A stretch of DNA of 64,000 nucleotides. Source: CAWDJT01 sp963828705 (GTDB lineage Bacteria > Desulfobacterota > Syntrophobacteria > Syntrophobacterales > Syntrophobacteraceae). The notes under the pieces are model-generated. The model saw only the letters and a list, made by a program, of their open reading frames with translations. It was not told the DNA's origin and did not search any database. The DNA lies in assembly GCA_963828705.1 (NCBI GenBank), contig CAWHGA010000034.1, positions 65,918 through 129,917 on the forward strand. The letters run 5' to 3'. Within the stretch, counting starts at the first letter, position 1. Every line of letters starts with the position of its first letter. Positions 44,514 to 54,553 of the stretch are shown one piece after another. The translations under genes and the position numbers were made by a program.

Positions 44514-45236
44514 CTATCGGCGGGCTGCCAACAGGAATTCCCGGTTGCCTTCCGGCCCAAGAATGGGTGATGGAACGATACCGCTGATCTGAAGCAGCAG
44601 CTTCTGGCAAAACCCCTGAATATCTCCGCACACCTGGGCATGGATTTGAGGGTCGCGCACTACTCCCTTTTTCCCTACGTGTTCGCGTCCCGCTTCGAAC
44701 TGTGGCTTGATCAGGGCAATGAGCTGCCCGTGGGGAGTCAGGAAGGGCAAAAGAACAGGGATCACCAGTTTGAGGGAGATGAAGGCGACGTCCACGGTCG
44801 CCAGATCAATATCTTCCGGGACTTGATCACGCTGGAGATAACGGATGTTCTGCCGTTCCAACACGACGACGCGCGGGTCCTGACGCAGGCTCCAGGCCAG
44901 CTGTCCATAACCAACATCGACGGCGTAGACCTTGCGCGCTCCGTGCTGCAGCAGGCAGTCGGTGAATCCGCCGGTGGATGCCCCCACGTCCATGGCCACC
45001 AAACCATCCACTGATACCTGAAAGGCTTCCAGGGCATGCGCCAGCTTGATCCCGCCGCGGCTGACAAAGGGATGGTCGGATCCCAGGATGGCGATGTTCG
45101 CGCTGGTTCCTACTCGCTGCCCTGCCTTGGTGATCACCTGGCCATCGACGCTGACTTGAGCGGCCAGGATCAGTGCTTCCGCCCGCTGGCGGCTGGGTGT
45201 CAAACCCCGCTCCACCAGGAGCTTATCTAATCGCAT
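44514..45236 (-). CDS. tlyA: TlyA-family rRNA 2'-O-methyltransferase
   Basis: A 240-residue protein with an N-terminal S4 RNA-binding domain (MRLDKLLVERGLTPSRQRAEALILAAQVSVDGQVI) and an FtsJ-type methyltransferase domain (GLVAMDVGASTGGFTDCLLQHGARKVYAVDVGYGQLAW, LATVDVAFISLKLVIPVLLPFL, IALIKPQFEAGREHVGKKGVVRDP). TlyA methylates cytidine 2'-OH in 16S and/or 23S rRNA. The start lies 14 bases inside dxs. The longer open frame upstream belongs to dxs DNA. Confidence 0.93.
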   Translation of the reverse strand: MRLDKLLVERGLTPSRQRAEALILAAQVSVDGQVITKAGQRVGTSANIAILGSDHPFVSRGGIKLAHALEAFQVSVDGLVAMDVGASTGGFTDCLLQHGARKVYAVDVGYGQLAWSLRQDPRVVVLERQNIRYLQRDQVPEDIDLATVDVAFISLKLVIPVLLPFLTPHGQLIALIKPQFEAGREHVGKKGVVRDPQIHAQVCGDIQGFCQKLLLQISGIVPSPILGPEGNREFLLAARR

Positions 45237-47174
45237 AGATGGTTTGGCCATGGCGTTTTTCGCAGAGTTCCAGGGCCGCACGTTCGATACCCTGGGCATC
45301 AATTCCCACCATGTCGCGCAAGGTCGCCTGGGAGCCGTGGACCACAAACTCATCGGGCAACCCCAGTCGTTTGAAGCTCTTCGGGTAGAAGGAAGCTTCC
45401 TGAAACATCTCCAGCACCGCCGATCCGAAGCCGCCCTGCAAGGCATTCTCTTCAACGGTGAGCACCTGGCCGATCTTCTTCGCCAGGCGCAGAATCAGCT
45501 CTTGGTCCAGCGGCTTGACAAACCGGGCATTCACCACGGTGGCTTCAATCCCCTGCCGTTGCAGCTGGTTGGCCGCTTCCAGGGCCGGATAGACGGTGGA
45601 ACCGATGCCAATCAGCAAAATGTCGTCGCCTTCCCGCAGGACCTCCGCCTTGCCGATGGCAAGCGCCTCCCAGTCATCTGGCAGGGGCAGCCCCACGCCG
45701 TTGCCGCGCGGGTAGCGTAGCTGCGATGGGACCGGGATGGTCGATGGCGGTCTTCAGCATCTGTTGCAGTTCGAGTTCGTCCTTGGGGGCCATCAGCACC
45801 ATGTTGGGAATGTGACGCAGAAACGACAGGTCGAAGACCCCGTGATGGGTCGGGCCGTCTTCACCCACCAGACCGCCGCGATCCATGGCGAACACTACCG
45901 GCAGTTTCTGCAGGCACACATCATGAATGATCTGATCGTAGGCCCGCTGCAGAAAGGTGGAGTAAACCGCCACCACCGGCCTGAAACCCCTCGGTGGCAA
46001 GGCCCGCGGCAAAGGTCACGGCATGCTGTTCGGCAATACCAACGTCAAAGAATCGCTCCGGGTAGCGGCTGGCGAACAGCTCCAGGCCGGTCCCCTGAGG
46101 CATCGCGGCAGTAATGGCCACGATCCGCGGATCACGTTCGGCCAGTTGGGTGATGGTTTTGCCAAATACTTCGGTGTAGGACGGCGGGCAACTACCCAGC
46201 GAGCACGATTTGCCGGTGGCGACGTCGAACGCTCCCAAGCCGTGAAATCGAGTGGGATCGCGTTCGGCCGGTTCATAGCCCTTGCCCTTCTGGGTCCAGA
46301 CATGCACCAGCACTGGCCCTTCCAGTTGTTTGGCGGTTTCGAAGGTCTCGATCAGCCCATCCAGGCGGTGGCCTTTGATGGGGCCGATGTAATGGAACTT
46401 GAGTGCTTCGAAAAGCATCCCCGGGGTGAAGAAGGCCTTGAGGGATTCTTCGCTACGTTTCAGGATCTGAGGATGTTGGGGCCGACTCCGGGGATCGAAT
46501 TGAGCACGTTTTCGAAATGACGTTTGAGGCTCATCACGGTGCGAGTGGACAGCTTGCGGCTCAGAAACGACGACAGGGCGCCCACGTTGGGGGAGATGGA
46601 CATTTCGTTGTCGTTCAGCACCACGATCAGGTCTTTGTCCAGGTCGCCGGCATGATTCATGGCTTCAAAGGCCATCCCACCGGTCATGCTGCCATCGCCG
46701 ATGACGGCAATGGCGCGATTGGAGCAGCCCTTGAGGCATTTGCCGACCCCTATACCCAGTGCCGCCGAAATTGACGTGCTGGAATGGCCGGTGCCGAAGG
46801 CGTCGTATTTGCTCTCCTCCCGTCTTGGGAAAGCCGCTGATCCCATGAAACTGGCGCAGTGTGTCGAAACGTGCTTTACGCCCGGTGAGCAGCTTGTGCG
46901 TGTAGCTCTGATGGCCCACGTCCCATACGATCCGGTCATGGGGTGCGCTGAACACGTAATGGAGCGCCAGAGTCAGTTCCACCACTCCCAGATTGGGGGC
47001 TAGATGACCGCCGTGATTGGCGACTGTAGTGACAATCACATCGCGGAGTTCCCGCGCCAGCTGTTCCAGTTCTGGCACGGTCAACTTCTTCAGATCTGCC
47101 GGGGAATCGATTTGGTTGAGCAAAGCCATGGGTGGCTTCATGCTGGTGCCGTCTTTTCTGTCCTTGTCCTTCAA
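45223..47174 (-). CDS. dxs: 1-deoxy-D-xylulose-5-phosphate synthase (four frameshifts)
   Basis: A thiamine-diphosphate enzyme of about 640 residues that makes DXP from pyruvate and glyceraldehyde-3-phosphate, the first MEP-pathway step. Parts in order: LAPNLGVVELTLALHYVF and DVGHQSYTHKLLTGR; AVIGDGSMTGGMAFEAMN (ThDP motif); HYIGPIKGHRLDGLI; DVGIAEQHAVTFAAGLA; VFAMDRGGLVGEDGPTHHG; and the transketolase C-terminal domain. They lie in five frame segments, with breaks near 46825, 46470, 45985 and 45720; each needs a one-base repair. Start TTG 47174 has a strong GGAGGTGGAGAG ribosome site; ATG 47141 is the alternative. It follows ispA and feeds isoprenoid and hopanoid synthesis. Confidence 0.92.
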
Positions 47175-47291
47175 CTCTCCACCTCCAAAGCTGGCAAAGA
47201 GAACCACTGCGAACTGGTCTGACCTGATGGGCGGTGTGCAGAATCCATGAGCCGGCACGGGAGTGTGGAATCCGTTCCGGCGACCACCGAC

Positions 47292-48197
47292 TCAAGCCTT
47301 GCGAACCAGCAGGTATCGGGCCAGAGCCCGAAGCGGTTCGGCCTTGTCGTCAAAAGATGCCAGCGCACTCAGAGCTGCATCCACATGTTCACGTGCAGCT
47401 TCCTTGGCGCGAACCAGACCGGTCAGTACCGGATAGGTCTTCTTGTTCTTGGCGGCGTCGGAGCCCGGGGTCTTTCCCATGACTGCGGCATCACCTTCAA
47501 TGTCCAGCAGATCGTCGGTGATTTGAAAGGCCAGCCCAAAATGATGCCCGTAACGGGTCAGCTGCCGGACCTGCTGGGGTGAGCCGCCGCCGAGCAGTGC
47601 CCCGATTTCCATGGACGCAGTGATCAGGGCTCCGGTTTTGTGAATATGCATGTATTCCACCATGGCCAGATCGACTTCGCGGTTTTCACATTCGAGATCG
47701 ATCACCTGTCCGCCGATCATACCGCGGTAGCCGGAGGCCTTCACCAGCAGATGGACCGCCTCCAGGAGCCTGTCTGCGGGCAATGTTCCGTTTTGCCGGG
47801 TGTCGGCGATCAGACCGAAGGCTTCGGTGAGCAGAGTGTCGCCGGCCAGGATCGCCATAGCTTCGCCAAAAACCTTGTGATTGGTGGGTTTGCCGCGGCG
47901 GAAATCATCGTTGTCCATGGCCGGCAAATCGTCGTGGATGAGCGAGTAGGTATGGATGAATTCCAGGGCACAGGCGGCCGGCATGACGGCCTTCCAGTCG
48001 CCGCCCACTACTTCCGCGGCCTGCAGACAAAGAATCGGGCGCAACCGCTTGCCGCCGGCAAAGAGGCTGTAACGACTGGCTTCCAGAAGGTTCTTTTCCA
48101 GCCCCGCCGGCGTCGGCAAACATTGCTGCAGGGCCTGATCCACCTGTTCCTTGCGTTCTGCCAGAAACGCCTTAAGATCGAACGAAGACTCCTGCAT
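47292..48197 (-). CDS. ispA: Farnesyl/geranylgeranyl diphosphate synthase
   Basis: A 301-residue polyprenyl synthase with the first Asp-rich motif in HDDLPAMDNDDFRRGKPTNHKVFG and the second in FQITDDLLDIEGDAAVMGKTPGSDAAKNKKTY. The small residues before the first motif fit a short-chain (C15) product. It condenses IPP with allylic diphosphates, giving farnesyl diphosphate for squalene, hopanoids, quinones and undecaprenol. It lies between xseB and dxs, the classical order. Confidence 0.94.
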   Translation of the reverse strand: MQESSFDLKAFLAERKEQVDQALQQCLPTPAGLEKNLLEASRYSLFAGGKRLRPILCLQAAEVVGGDWKAVMPAACALEFIHTYSLIHDDLPAMDNDDFRRGKPTNHKVFGEAMAILAGDTLLTEAFGLIADTRQNGTLPADRLLEAVHLLVKASGYRGMIGGQVIDLECENREVDLAMVEYMHIHKTGALITASMEIGALLGGGSPQQVRQLTRYGHHFGLAFQITDDLLDIEGDAAVMGKTPGSDAAKNKKTYPVLTGLVRAKEAAREHVDAALSALASFDDKAEPLRALARYLLVRKA

Positions 48198-48305
48198 GAT
48201 CGCTGTTCATCCCTTTCAACCAGTACGGATCGATAGTGCTGTGTTTACTAACATGCACGCCATGATCTTTCCAGCCCTAGTTTGCACCATAGTCGCGAAC
48301 ATGGG

Positions 48306-48609
48306 TCACGACTCGGTGTTTTCGGGGTTGGGAGCTTGATCTTCTTCCCGGATGCCTCGATTTGCTTCGGCTGAAGGCGACGTATCGAAGGCCGTAGTGG
48401 TCCATCCTTCGGTACCGTCTTTGACCAGCATCTGCACGCGGTTCTCCGCTTCATCCAGTTTCTGGTTGCAGTGCTTGACCAACCGGACACCTTCGGCGAA
48501 CGCTTCCATGGCTTCCTCCAGGGGAAGGCTGCCCCGTTCCAGCTTTGTCCACGATCTTTTCCAGTTTTTTCAAGGCTTCTTCAAATGGTTCCGTCTTCTT
48601 GCGACTCAC
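48306..48609 (-). CDS. xseB: Exodeoxyribonuclease VII small subunit (frameshifted)
   Basis: A protein of about 100 residues starting at GTG 48609, inside the 3' end of xseA. The first part (KKTEPFEEALKKLEKIVDK) and the second (MEAFAEGVRLVKHCNQKLDEAENRVQMLV) are in different frames. Deleting one A near 48549 (GACAAAGCTGG) gives the family core IVDKLERGSLPLEEAMEAFAEG. A polar tail of about 30 residues follows. XseB binds the XseA catalytic subunit to form exonuclease VII. Confidence 0.88.
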
Positions 48610-49997
48610 GTGTCTTCATCTCCTCAATAAGCGCGCCAGCTCCAGGCTGTTTCTTTGCCACCAGGCATTCCAGAGCCCCTTCTGCCAGCTGTACGCGCAC
48701 CCTTTGCCCCAGTTCCACCATGGCTTCGTTCATCACGACCGTTTCCTCCGGCAGACGATAGGTGATGGAATAACCCCGGGCCAACACCGCCAAGCGGACT
48801 GAGGCTCTGGAGGCGAATGAGACCATGGTGCAATTGCGCCTGACAGTTTTCATGAAGGCGGCGCTGCTGCCGGATCAGTTCCTTGGAGCGCTGCTGCAGC
48901 TGGTCCCGATAATTGCGCAGGCGAGCAATCGGATGGCGGAATTCGAGCTTCTGCTGCCAGCGGCCGCCGTCGGCCCTGGCCTGTTCGATTCTACGATTTA
49001 TAGCCAGATGCAGACGGGTGAAGCGGTCATCGACCAAAAGCCGTAGATCGGCCAGGCGCCGGCGCGGATCGATCAGGCGCCGATCCAGAAAGTGGAGCAC
49101 CTGTCTGGCGGATTCCAGCCGCTGCCGGGTGGACTGTACCAGATGGGCCTGGCGGTCATGGAGGCGCTGCTGTATCTGGTCCAGCTGCGTCACGATCCAT
49201 TCCGCCGCCGCCGTCGGTGTGGGGGCCCGCAGGTCGGCCACCAGATCGGCGATGGTCCAATCGATTTCGTGTCCCACGGCGGAAATGATGGGCACTTGCG
49301 AACGGGCCATGGCCCGCGCCACGATTTCTTCGTTGAAGGACCAGAGATCTTCCAGGCTGCCGCCGCCCCGCCCCACGATCATTAGGTCCCAGCGGTGGGT
49401 GTCAGCCAGGGCGTTGACCACATCGATGGCGGCGGCAATTTCTCCGGCAGCCCCTGCTCCCTGGACGCGCACCGGGCAAAGCGTTACCGTGACGGGATAG
49501 GGAGCTCGCTGCAACACCTTGAGGATATCGCGAATGGCGGCACCGGTAGCGGAAGTGACCACGGCGATGCGCTGCGGGCATGACGGCAACGGCTTTTTGC
49601 GCCGGGGATCGAAAAGCCCTTCGGCTTCGAGCTTCTTCTTGAGCTGTTCGAAGGCCAGCTGCAACTGCCCGAAGCCGAGCGGTTCCATGACGTCGATGAT
49701 GAGCTGGTATTCGCCGCGCGGCTCGTAGACGCTGATCCGTCCCTGGCAGATGACCTGCAAGCCGTCTTCGGGTGCAAAGCGCAGGACGCGCTGCTGGCCG
49801 CGAAACAGCACCGCCCGGATCTGGCTGTGTTCGTCCTTCAAGGTGAAATAGCAATGCCCCGATGCGGGCATGCGGAAGTTGGAGATCTCACCCTTGACCC
49901 ACACAAACCGGTAGTTGCTTTCCAGCAGCCGCTTGATCTGGCTGTTGAGCTGACTCACGGTAAAGACGTTGCTCTGTTCAAGGGCTTCAACGTGCAT
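48581..49997 (-). CDS. xseA: Exodeoxyribonuclease VII large subunit (frameshifted)
   Basis: A catalytic subunit of about 470 residues. It has an N-terminal OB-fold (VFTVSQLNSQIKRLLESNYRFVWVKGEISNF), catalytic domain motifs (VVTSATGAAIRDILKVL, IVGRGGGSLEDLWSFNEE, ISAVGHEIDWTIADLVADLRAPTPTAAAE), a long coiled coil, and the C-terminal LARGYSITYRLPEETVV strand in another frame. Removing one base near 48793 (CCGCTTGGCG) restores SPLAVLARGYS. It degrades single-stranded DNA to oligonucleotides. It starts the xseA-xseB-ispA-dxs-tlyA-rlmH run. Confidence 0.94.
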
Positions 49998-50149
49998 GGA
50001 TACCTACAGTTCCTTAAGCGGCCGGCGCCGTGGCCAGGGGTGGACACGAATCGGTTATGGCCTCTTCATCTTGTTGCTCGATTCCTGCGGTAGCCGGTAA
50101 ATGGCACGCCGCTGTGGCAAAGCTTTCGCAGCGATTGGGTTACGCCGCA

Positions 50150-51149
50150 TCAAGTGAACAGCCGTGGGTCCATGGCGTCGCGCAGTCCTTCGCCCACCAG
50201 GTTGTAGGCGGTGATGCTGAGGAAAATGGCCAGGCCGGGAAAGGTAGTCAGCCACCAGGCGAACTCAATGTAATCGCGGCTCTGCGACAAAATATCCCCC
50301 CAGCTCGGAGTCGGTGGCGGTACCCCAAAGCCCAGGAAGCTCAGGCTGGATTCCGTGAGGATCGCTCCGGCAATGCCGAACACCGCGGAAACCAGCACCG
50401 GCGCCATGGCATTGGGCAGCATGTGGAGAAAGATGATGCGGCTATGGGATGCTCCCAGCGCCCGCGAGGCCATGACAAAATCCAGCCGCTTGAGCTTGAG
50501 GAATTCGGCCCGGACAAAGCGCGCCACTCCGGTCCAGCCGGTAAGTCCGATCACCACCATGATGTTGTAGATGCTCGGAGGCAGAAAGGCGATGATGGTA
50601 ATGATAAGAAAAAACGTCGGGAATGGTGAGCAGGATTTCGATGATACGGCTGATCACATGGTCGATCCAGCCGCCGAAATAGCCCGCCAGCGCTCCCAGG
50701 ATCATGCCGATCACCAGGGCGATGCCGACCGCCACAATACCCACCGAAAGCGAGATGCGAGCGCCATAGATCATGCGGCTGAGCACGTCTCGTCCACTGT
50801 CATCGGTACCAAACCAGTGTCTGCTGCTGGGGGCTTCCAGATTTTCCAGCAGATTGTATTCGGTGGGCGAATATGGAACCAGCGGCCACACCGAGAAATC
50901 ATCGGGTCCCATTTGGTCTCGGATTTCCTTCCAGTTGAACCAGCCAATGCCCTGTTCCTGAGACCACAGCGGCCAGTACCAGTGGCCCTGATAACGCATG
51001 ACCAGCGGCCGGTCGTTGGCCAGCACCGGAGCCAGCAGGGCCACCACCACCAGCACCAGGGAAATCCATAGGCCGAACATGGCCAGCGAACGGCGGCGGA
51101 AATGGTGCCACACCATTTGCCAGTAGGTTCGGCTGTCACTGCTATCCAT
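50150..51149 (-). CDS. Peptide ABC transporter permease, DppC/YejE type (frameshifted)
   Basis: A permease of about 333 residues. After the first helix (GLWISLVLVVVALLAPVLA) there is a long periplasmic insert (YQGHWYWPLWSQEQGIGWFNW) as in YejE-type proteins. The BPD_transp_1 domain follows (GTDDSGRDVLSRMIYGARISLSVGIVAVGIAL). The second frame carries the rest (IGLTGWTGVARFVRAEFLKLKRLDFVMASRALGASHSRIIFLHMLPN, including the EAA-like loop). One extra C near 50619 (ATTCCCGACG) breaks the frame. It pairs with the DppB-like permease seven bases upstream. Confidence 0.9.
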
Positions 51150-51156
51150 GCTTTAT

Positions 51157-52155
51157 TTACTCCAGCTTGATCCGCGGGTCCAAAGCCGCATAGAGAATAT
51201 CCGACAGCAACAGGCCCACCAGGGTGAGCAGTGCCGAAATGGTGGCGATGGCCATGATCACTGGGTAGTCCCGGGAGAGCACCGCTTCAAAGGATAACTG
51301 ACCCATTCCCGGAATGGAAAATATGCTTTCGATGATCACGCTCCCGCCGAACATGCCGGGTAGCAGGAAGGCCAGCAGGGTCACGATGGGCAACAAGGCG
51401 TTGCGAAACGCATGCTTGTAGATGACCATCCGTTCTCTCAAGCCCTTGGCCCTGGCCGTACGGATGTAATCCTCGCGGATCACTTCCAGGATTCCGGAGC
51501 GCGCCAATCGGGATAGATAGGCCAGGCCGCCGTAGGTCAGGCAGGCAACCGGCAGCGCCAGATGCCACATTCGGTCCAGGAGCCATTTGGAAAACGACCA
51601 GGATTCCGCCCCAATGGCCGAAATCCCGTAGACCGGGAACACGTCCCAGAAATCACCACCGCCGAGAATCATAATGAGCAGCACCGCCACCCAGAAACTG
51701 GGCAGCGAATAGAGTACGAAGAAAAACAGGGTGAGCAGCCGGTCCTGCCAGGTGCCACAATGGGTCGCGGAATAGATCCCGCACGGGATGGCGATCAGGT
51801 ACACCAGGAAGATGGAGATGATATTGAGCTGCAAGGTCACCGGCAGCCGTTCAGCGATTTTGTCCCAAACCTTGCGATGATCCTTGTAGGAGTTGCCGAA
51901 ATCAAAGGTGAGCACCCGCTTCACCCAGAGCAGGTATTGGATCGGGATGGGCTTGTCGAGGCCGTAGAGCTTCTTGGTTTGTTCGACAATCTGCTGGGAA
52001 ATGGCATTGTCCGAAACCTGGCCTTCCGCGGCCATCTTCAGCTTGATCAAGGCGGGGTTGCCAGGAGCCAGTTGGATGATGAGAAACGTAATGAGGGTGA
52101 TTCCCAAAAGGGTCGGAATGATCTGCAGCAGCCGCTTAACCAGGTAGGTTTTCAT
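51157..52155 (-). CDS. Peptide ABC transporter permease, DppB/YejB type
   Basis: A 332-residue permease with the N-terminal LLQIIPTLLGITLITFLIIQLAPGNPA segment, six predicted helices and the cytoplasmic coupling loop YIRTARAKGLRERMVIYKHAFRNALLPIVT. The end is SDILYAALDPRIKL, typical of DppB/OppB. It forms the channel with the downstream DppC/YejE-like permease, for peptides supplied by the binding protein encoded just upstream. No ATP-binding subunit gene is in this operon within the window. Confidence 0.93.
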   Translation of the reverse strand: MKTYLVKRLLQIIPTLLGITLITFLIIQLAPGNPALIKLKMAAEGQVSDNAISQQIVEQTKKLYGLDKPIPIQYLLWVKRVLTFDFGNSYKDHRKVWDKIAERLPVTLQLNIISIFLVYLIAIPCGIYSATHCGTWQDRLLTLFFFVLYSLPSFWVAVLLIMILGGGDFWDVFPVYGISAIGAESWSFSKWLLDRMWHLALPVACLTYGGLAYLSRLARSGILEVIREDYIRTARAKGLRERMVIYKHAFRNALLPIVTLLAFLLPGMFGGSVIIESIFSIPGMGQLSFEAVLSRDYPVIMAIATISALLTLVGLLLSDILYAALDPRIKLE

Positions 52156-52261
52156 GACAATGTCATCTCTTCCGCTTTTCCCTGAGGATACGCTGTGGAC
52201 CTCGCTGCCTGGAATCGTCTGGTCCTGTCGCTGCCACCCCTTTCACGGTCGCGGGGGCACA

Positions 52262-53884
52262 TCATGGCTGCTGGTAACGCTGCAAATCGCGCGGCACCCA
52301 CCATTCCTGCGGGTCCATCCCCAGAGGGTAAACCTGCACGTTGGCAAAGCGTCGATCTACCGCTACCAACGCTTCTTCCGTGAACAGAAAGGTGTAGGGT
52401 TGCTCCTCATGGATGATTTCATGGAAGCGATGGTACATCTGCCGCCGTTTTTCAGGGTCAAATTCCTTGCGAGATTCTTCAATGAGGTGGTCCGCCTCGG
52501 CGTTGACAAAACCGACGAAATTGGAACCCTTTTTTTCTGTCTGTGAGGAATGCCAGATCTGGAAAGGATCGGAATCCCAGCCAAGACTCCAGCCCAGCGT
52601 ACAGGCGTCAAATTCGTTGGACTCGATCTTCTGGATAAACACCGCCCATTCCAACTTGCGGATGCGCATCTTGATGCCCACCCGTTTCAGGTTCTCCTGA
52701 AAAATGGTGGCCAGTTGTTCCGAGAACTTGGACCCGGAGGAAATGAGAAACTCGAACTCAAAGGGGACACCATCCTTATCGAGAATGCGGTCCCCGTCAT
52801 GATCAGCCCAGCCCGCTTCGTGAAGCAGCGCCAGCGCAGCCTTGGGGTCGTACCGATAGGGTTGAATGGACTGGTTGTAGGTCGGGCTGTTCACGTAGAA
52901 GGGCCCCGAGATCACAATACCCAGCCCAAAGAGGACCTTTTTCAGAATGGGTTCACGATTCACCAGCATGGTCATGGCTTGGCGCACCCGCCGGTCTTGA
53001 AACAAGGGTTTGCGCATATTCCAGCCGATGTATCGGTAACTCGGCAGATAGTACTTGAGCTTCTGAAAATCCTGTTGGAAACGCTTGCCGCGTGTCTGCA
53101 TCGACCACTGGACGGGGCGCAGGCCCATATAGTCCAGGCCGCGCTGTTTCAGCACTTGAAGGGCAGCCGTAGGATCAGTAACGATCTTGAAGACAATGCG
53201 CCGCAGATGGGGTTTTTTGCCCCAATACCGATCATCGCGTTCCAGCACAATTTGCTCACCGGTGTCCCACTTAACAAAACGGTAAGGTCCGGTTCCCAAG
53301 GGTTGGCGGCCGATGGGATGCTGGTTGAAGTCGTCGGATTCCTGAAAAAGGTGGGCTGGGACGATGGGAATCCCGCCACAAAACTCCAACGCCAGATAGT
53401 AAGGAATGCGGTAATGGAAACGCACGGAGTGGTCGTCCAGCGCTTCCAGCCGATCGATATCGCGGTAATAGTTGCGCAAATGTGCCGCGTCCACTTTCGG
53501 GTCCTGGATACGTTGGTAGGAAAAGATTACGTCACGGCTGGTGAAGGGAGTGCCGTCCTGCCAGTGAATGCCCTTTTTCAGGTGGAAGGTGTAGGTGAGA
53601 TGATCGTCGGCCACTTCCCAGGATTCAGCCAGTTGCGGAACCAATTGTGCGGTCTTTTCATCCCGCTTGAGGAGGGTCTCATAGATGAAGCTGTTGATTC
53701 TGGAAGCGTAGGCGTCGACAGCGGTGATCGGGTTCAGCGTTGCCGGTTCGGCGCTAAGATGCGCAATTAACCAGTCGCCGTCGTCCGGCGTGGGGGGTTC
53801 CTGCCCGGCGATGGTCGACCTGGCGGCCACAAACCATCCCAGCAACAGCATGGCAATACCGGCCAGGAAACAAACCCTTCGCAT
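52262..53884 (-). CDS. Peptide-binding periplasmic protein (SBP family 5)
   Basis: A 540-residue solute-binding protein with a signal peptide (VCFLAGIAMLLLGWFVAARSTIAG) and family 5 motifs: LIAHLSAEPATLNPIT, LVPQLAESWEVADDHLTYTFHLKKGIHWQDGTPFTSRDVIFSYQRI, GTGPYRFVKWDTGEQIVLERDDRYW and VRQAMTMLVNREPIL. It captures oligopeptides or similar ligands for the two permeases downstream. It begins the operon; ligand unknown. Confidence 0.92.
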   Translation of the reverse strand: MRRVCFLAGIAMLLLGWFVAARSTIAGQEPPTPDDGDWLIAHLSAEPATLNPITAVDAYASRINSFIYETLLKRDEKTAQLVPQLAESWEVADDHLTYTFHLKKGIHWQDGTPFTSRDVIFSYQRIQDPKVDAAHLRNYYRDIDRLEALDDHSVRFHYRIPYYLALEFCGGIPIVPAHLFQESDDFNQHPIGRQPLGTGPYRFVKWDTGEQIVLERDDRYWGKKPHLRRIVFKIVTDPTAALQVLKQRGLDYMGLRPVQWSMQTRGKRFQQDFQKLKYYLPSYRYIGWNMRKPLFQDRRVRQAMTMLVNREPILKKVLFGLGIVISGPFYVNSPTYNQSIQPYRYDPKAALALLHEAGWADHDGDRILDKDGVPFEFEFLISSGSKFSEQLATIFQENLKRVGIKMRIRKLEWAVFIQKIESNEFDACTLGWSLGWDSDPFQIWHSSQTEKKGSNFVGFVNAEADHLIEESRKEFDPEKRRQMYHRFHEIIHEEQPYTFLFTEEALVAVDRRFANVQVYPLGMDPQEWWVPRDLQRYQQP

Positions 53885-54051
53885 GCTGGGCTACTTTTTT
53901 CGGTGTTTGGGTAACAACTGTCAACGGGGCCGAAAGCGCTTGCATCAACGACCGCCCGGCGGTCGCCGACGTTTGCTTGTAGCACAGTGGTGGGGGTTCA
54001 ACAAGGAGGTTCTTGGGTCCCGGCACCCTCATCCATCAGCCTGGTTGGTAA

Positions 54052-54076
54052 GCGGGCGCGCTTTCCACGCGCCCGC
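54052..54076. repeat. GC-rich perfect hairpin
   Basis: GCGGGCGCG and CGCGCCCGC around CTTTCCA, in the 294-base gap between the binding-protein gene and a small unknown gene. It could be a repeat or a transcript end; no T-run follows on either strand. Confidence 0.45.
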
Positions 54077-54132
54077 CAGCAAGAACCCCAAAGGCTTCGG
54101 ACTTGCTTTCAAACGAGCCCTGATCAAGGGTG

Positions 54133-54165
54133 GCCAGGGAACCTCCGATGCTGACGTTCCCTGGC
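54133..54165 (-). terminator. Hairpin downstream of the small unknown gene
   Basis: GCCAGGGAAC and GTTCCCTGGC form a perfect 10-base stem with a 13-base loop, 14 bases past the stop of the 54179-54427 gene. No U-tract follows, so termination is uncertain. Confidence 0.4.
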
Positions 54166-54178
54166 TCTGGTGCATCGT

Positions 54179-54427
54179 TCACAAGGAATTGATGTCGATA
54201 CTCTGGATGAACACCCGAACGCTCTCCATGAAGTGGTCCTGTTTCTCGGGCTGGTTTACCGCCGCAGCATCCTCCTTGGTTTTCTGGCCGGCGGCTTTGG
54301 GCTCGTCGACTGGGACCGGGTTCAATGCTTCGGCTTGCCTCTGGGCGTCCAGGGTCTCCACCAGGCTATCCTCAACCAGATAACGCTCCTTGGCGCTCAT
54401 TATGGTGTTACGGCTGCTGTCATTCAT
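54179..54427 (-). CDS. Small hydrophilic protein, unknown function
   Basis: An 82-residue, highly charged protein with no membrane segment and no recognised family. The N-terminal part (SAKERYLVEDSLVETLDAQRQAEAL) looks helical, the middle is rich in Ala, Pro, Glu and Lys, and the end (KQDHFMESVRVFIQSIDINSL) could be a second helix. A good ribosome site (GAGGAG, about 6 bases before ATG) and a hairpin after the stop support a real gene. It is isolated between the SAM hydrolase-like gene and the peptide transporter operon. Confidence 0.55.
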   Translation of the reverse strand: MNDSSRNTIMSAKERYLVEDSLVETLDAQRQAEALNPVPVDEPKAAGQKTKEDAAAVNQPEKQDHFMESVRVFIQSIDINSL

Positions 54428-54553
54428 GGTCGTCTCCTCAGTTCCACCTGTGCTGGCTCCCGGTGGTTGGTCCGGGACATCAATTGAAAACTAAGCACTT
54501 GGTTTTTGTAAGTAAAGGGCTCCCAGGGGTTTCGCCCCGGAAGGCCGGATGCA

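Noticed and set aside
40462..49997. Programmed frameshifting in serS, dxs, xseA or xseB
   Set aside because: No slippery heptamers with downstream structure were apparent, and the breaks differ in place and direction; sequencing error explains them better.
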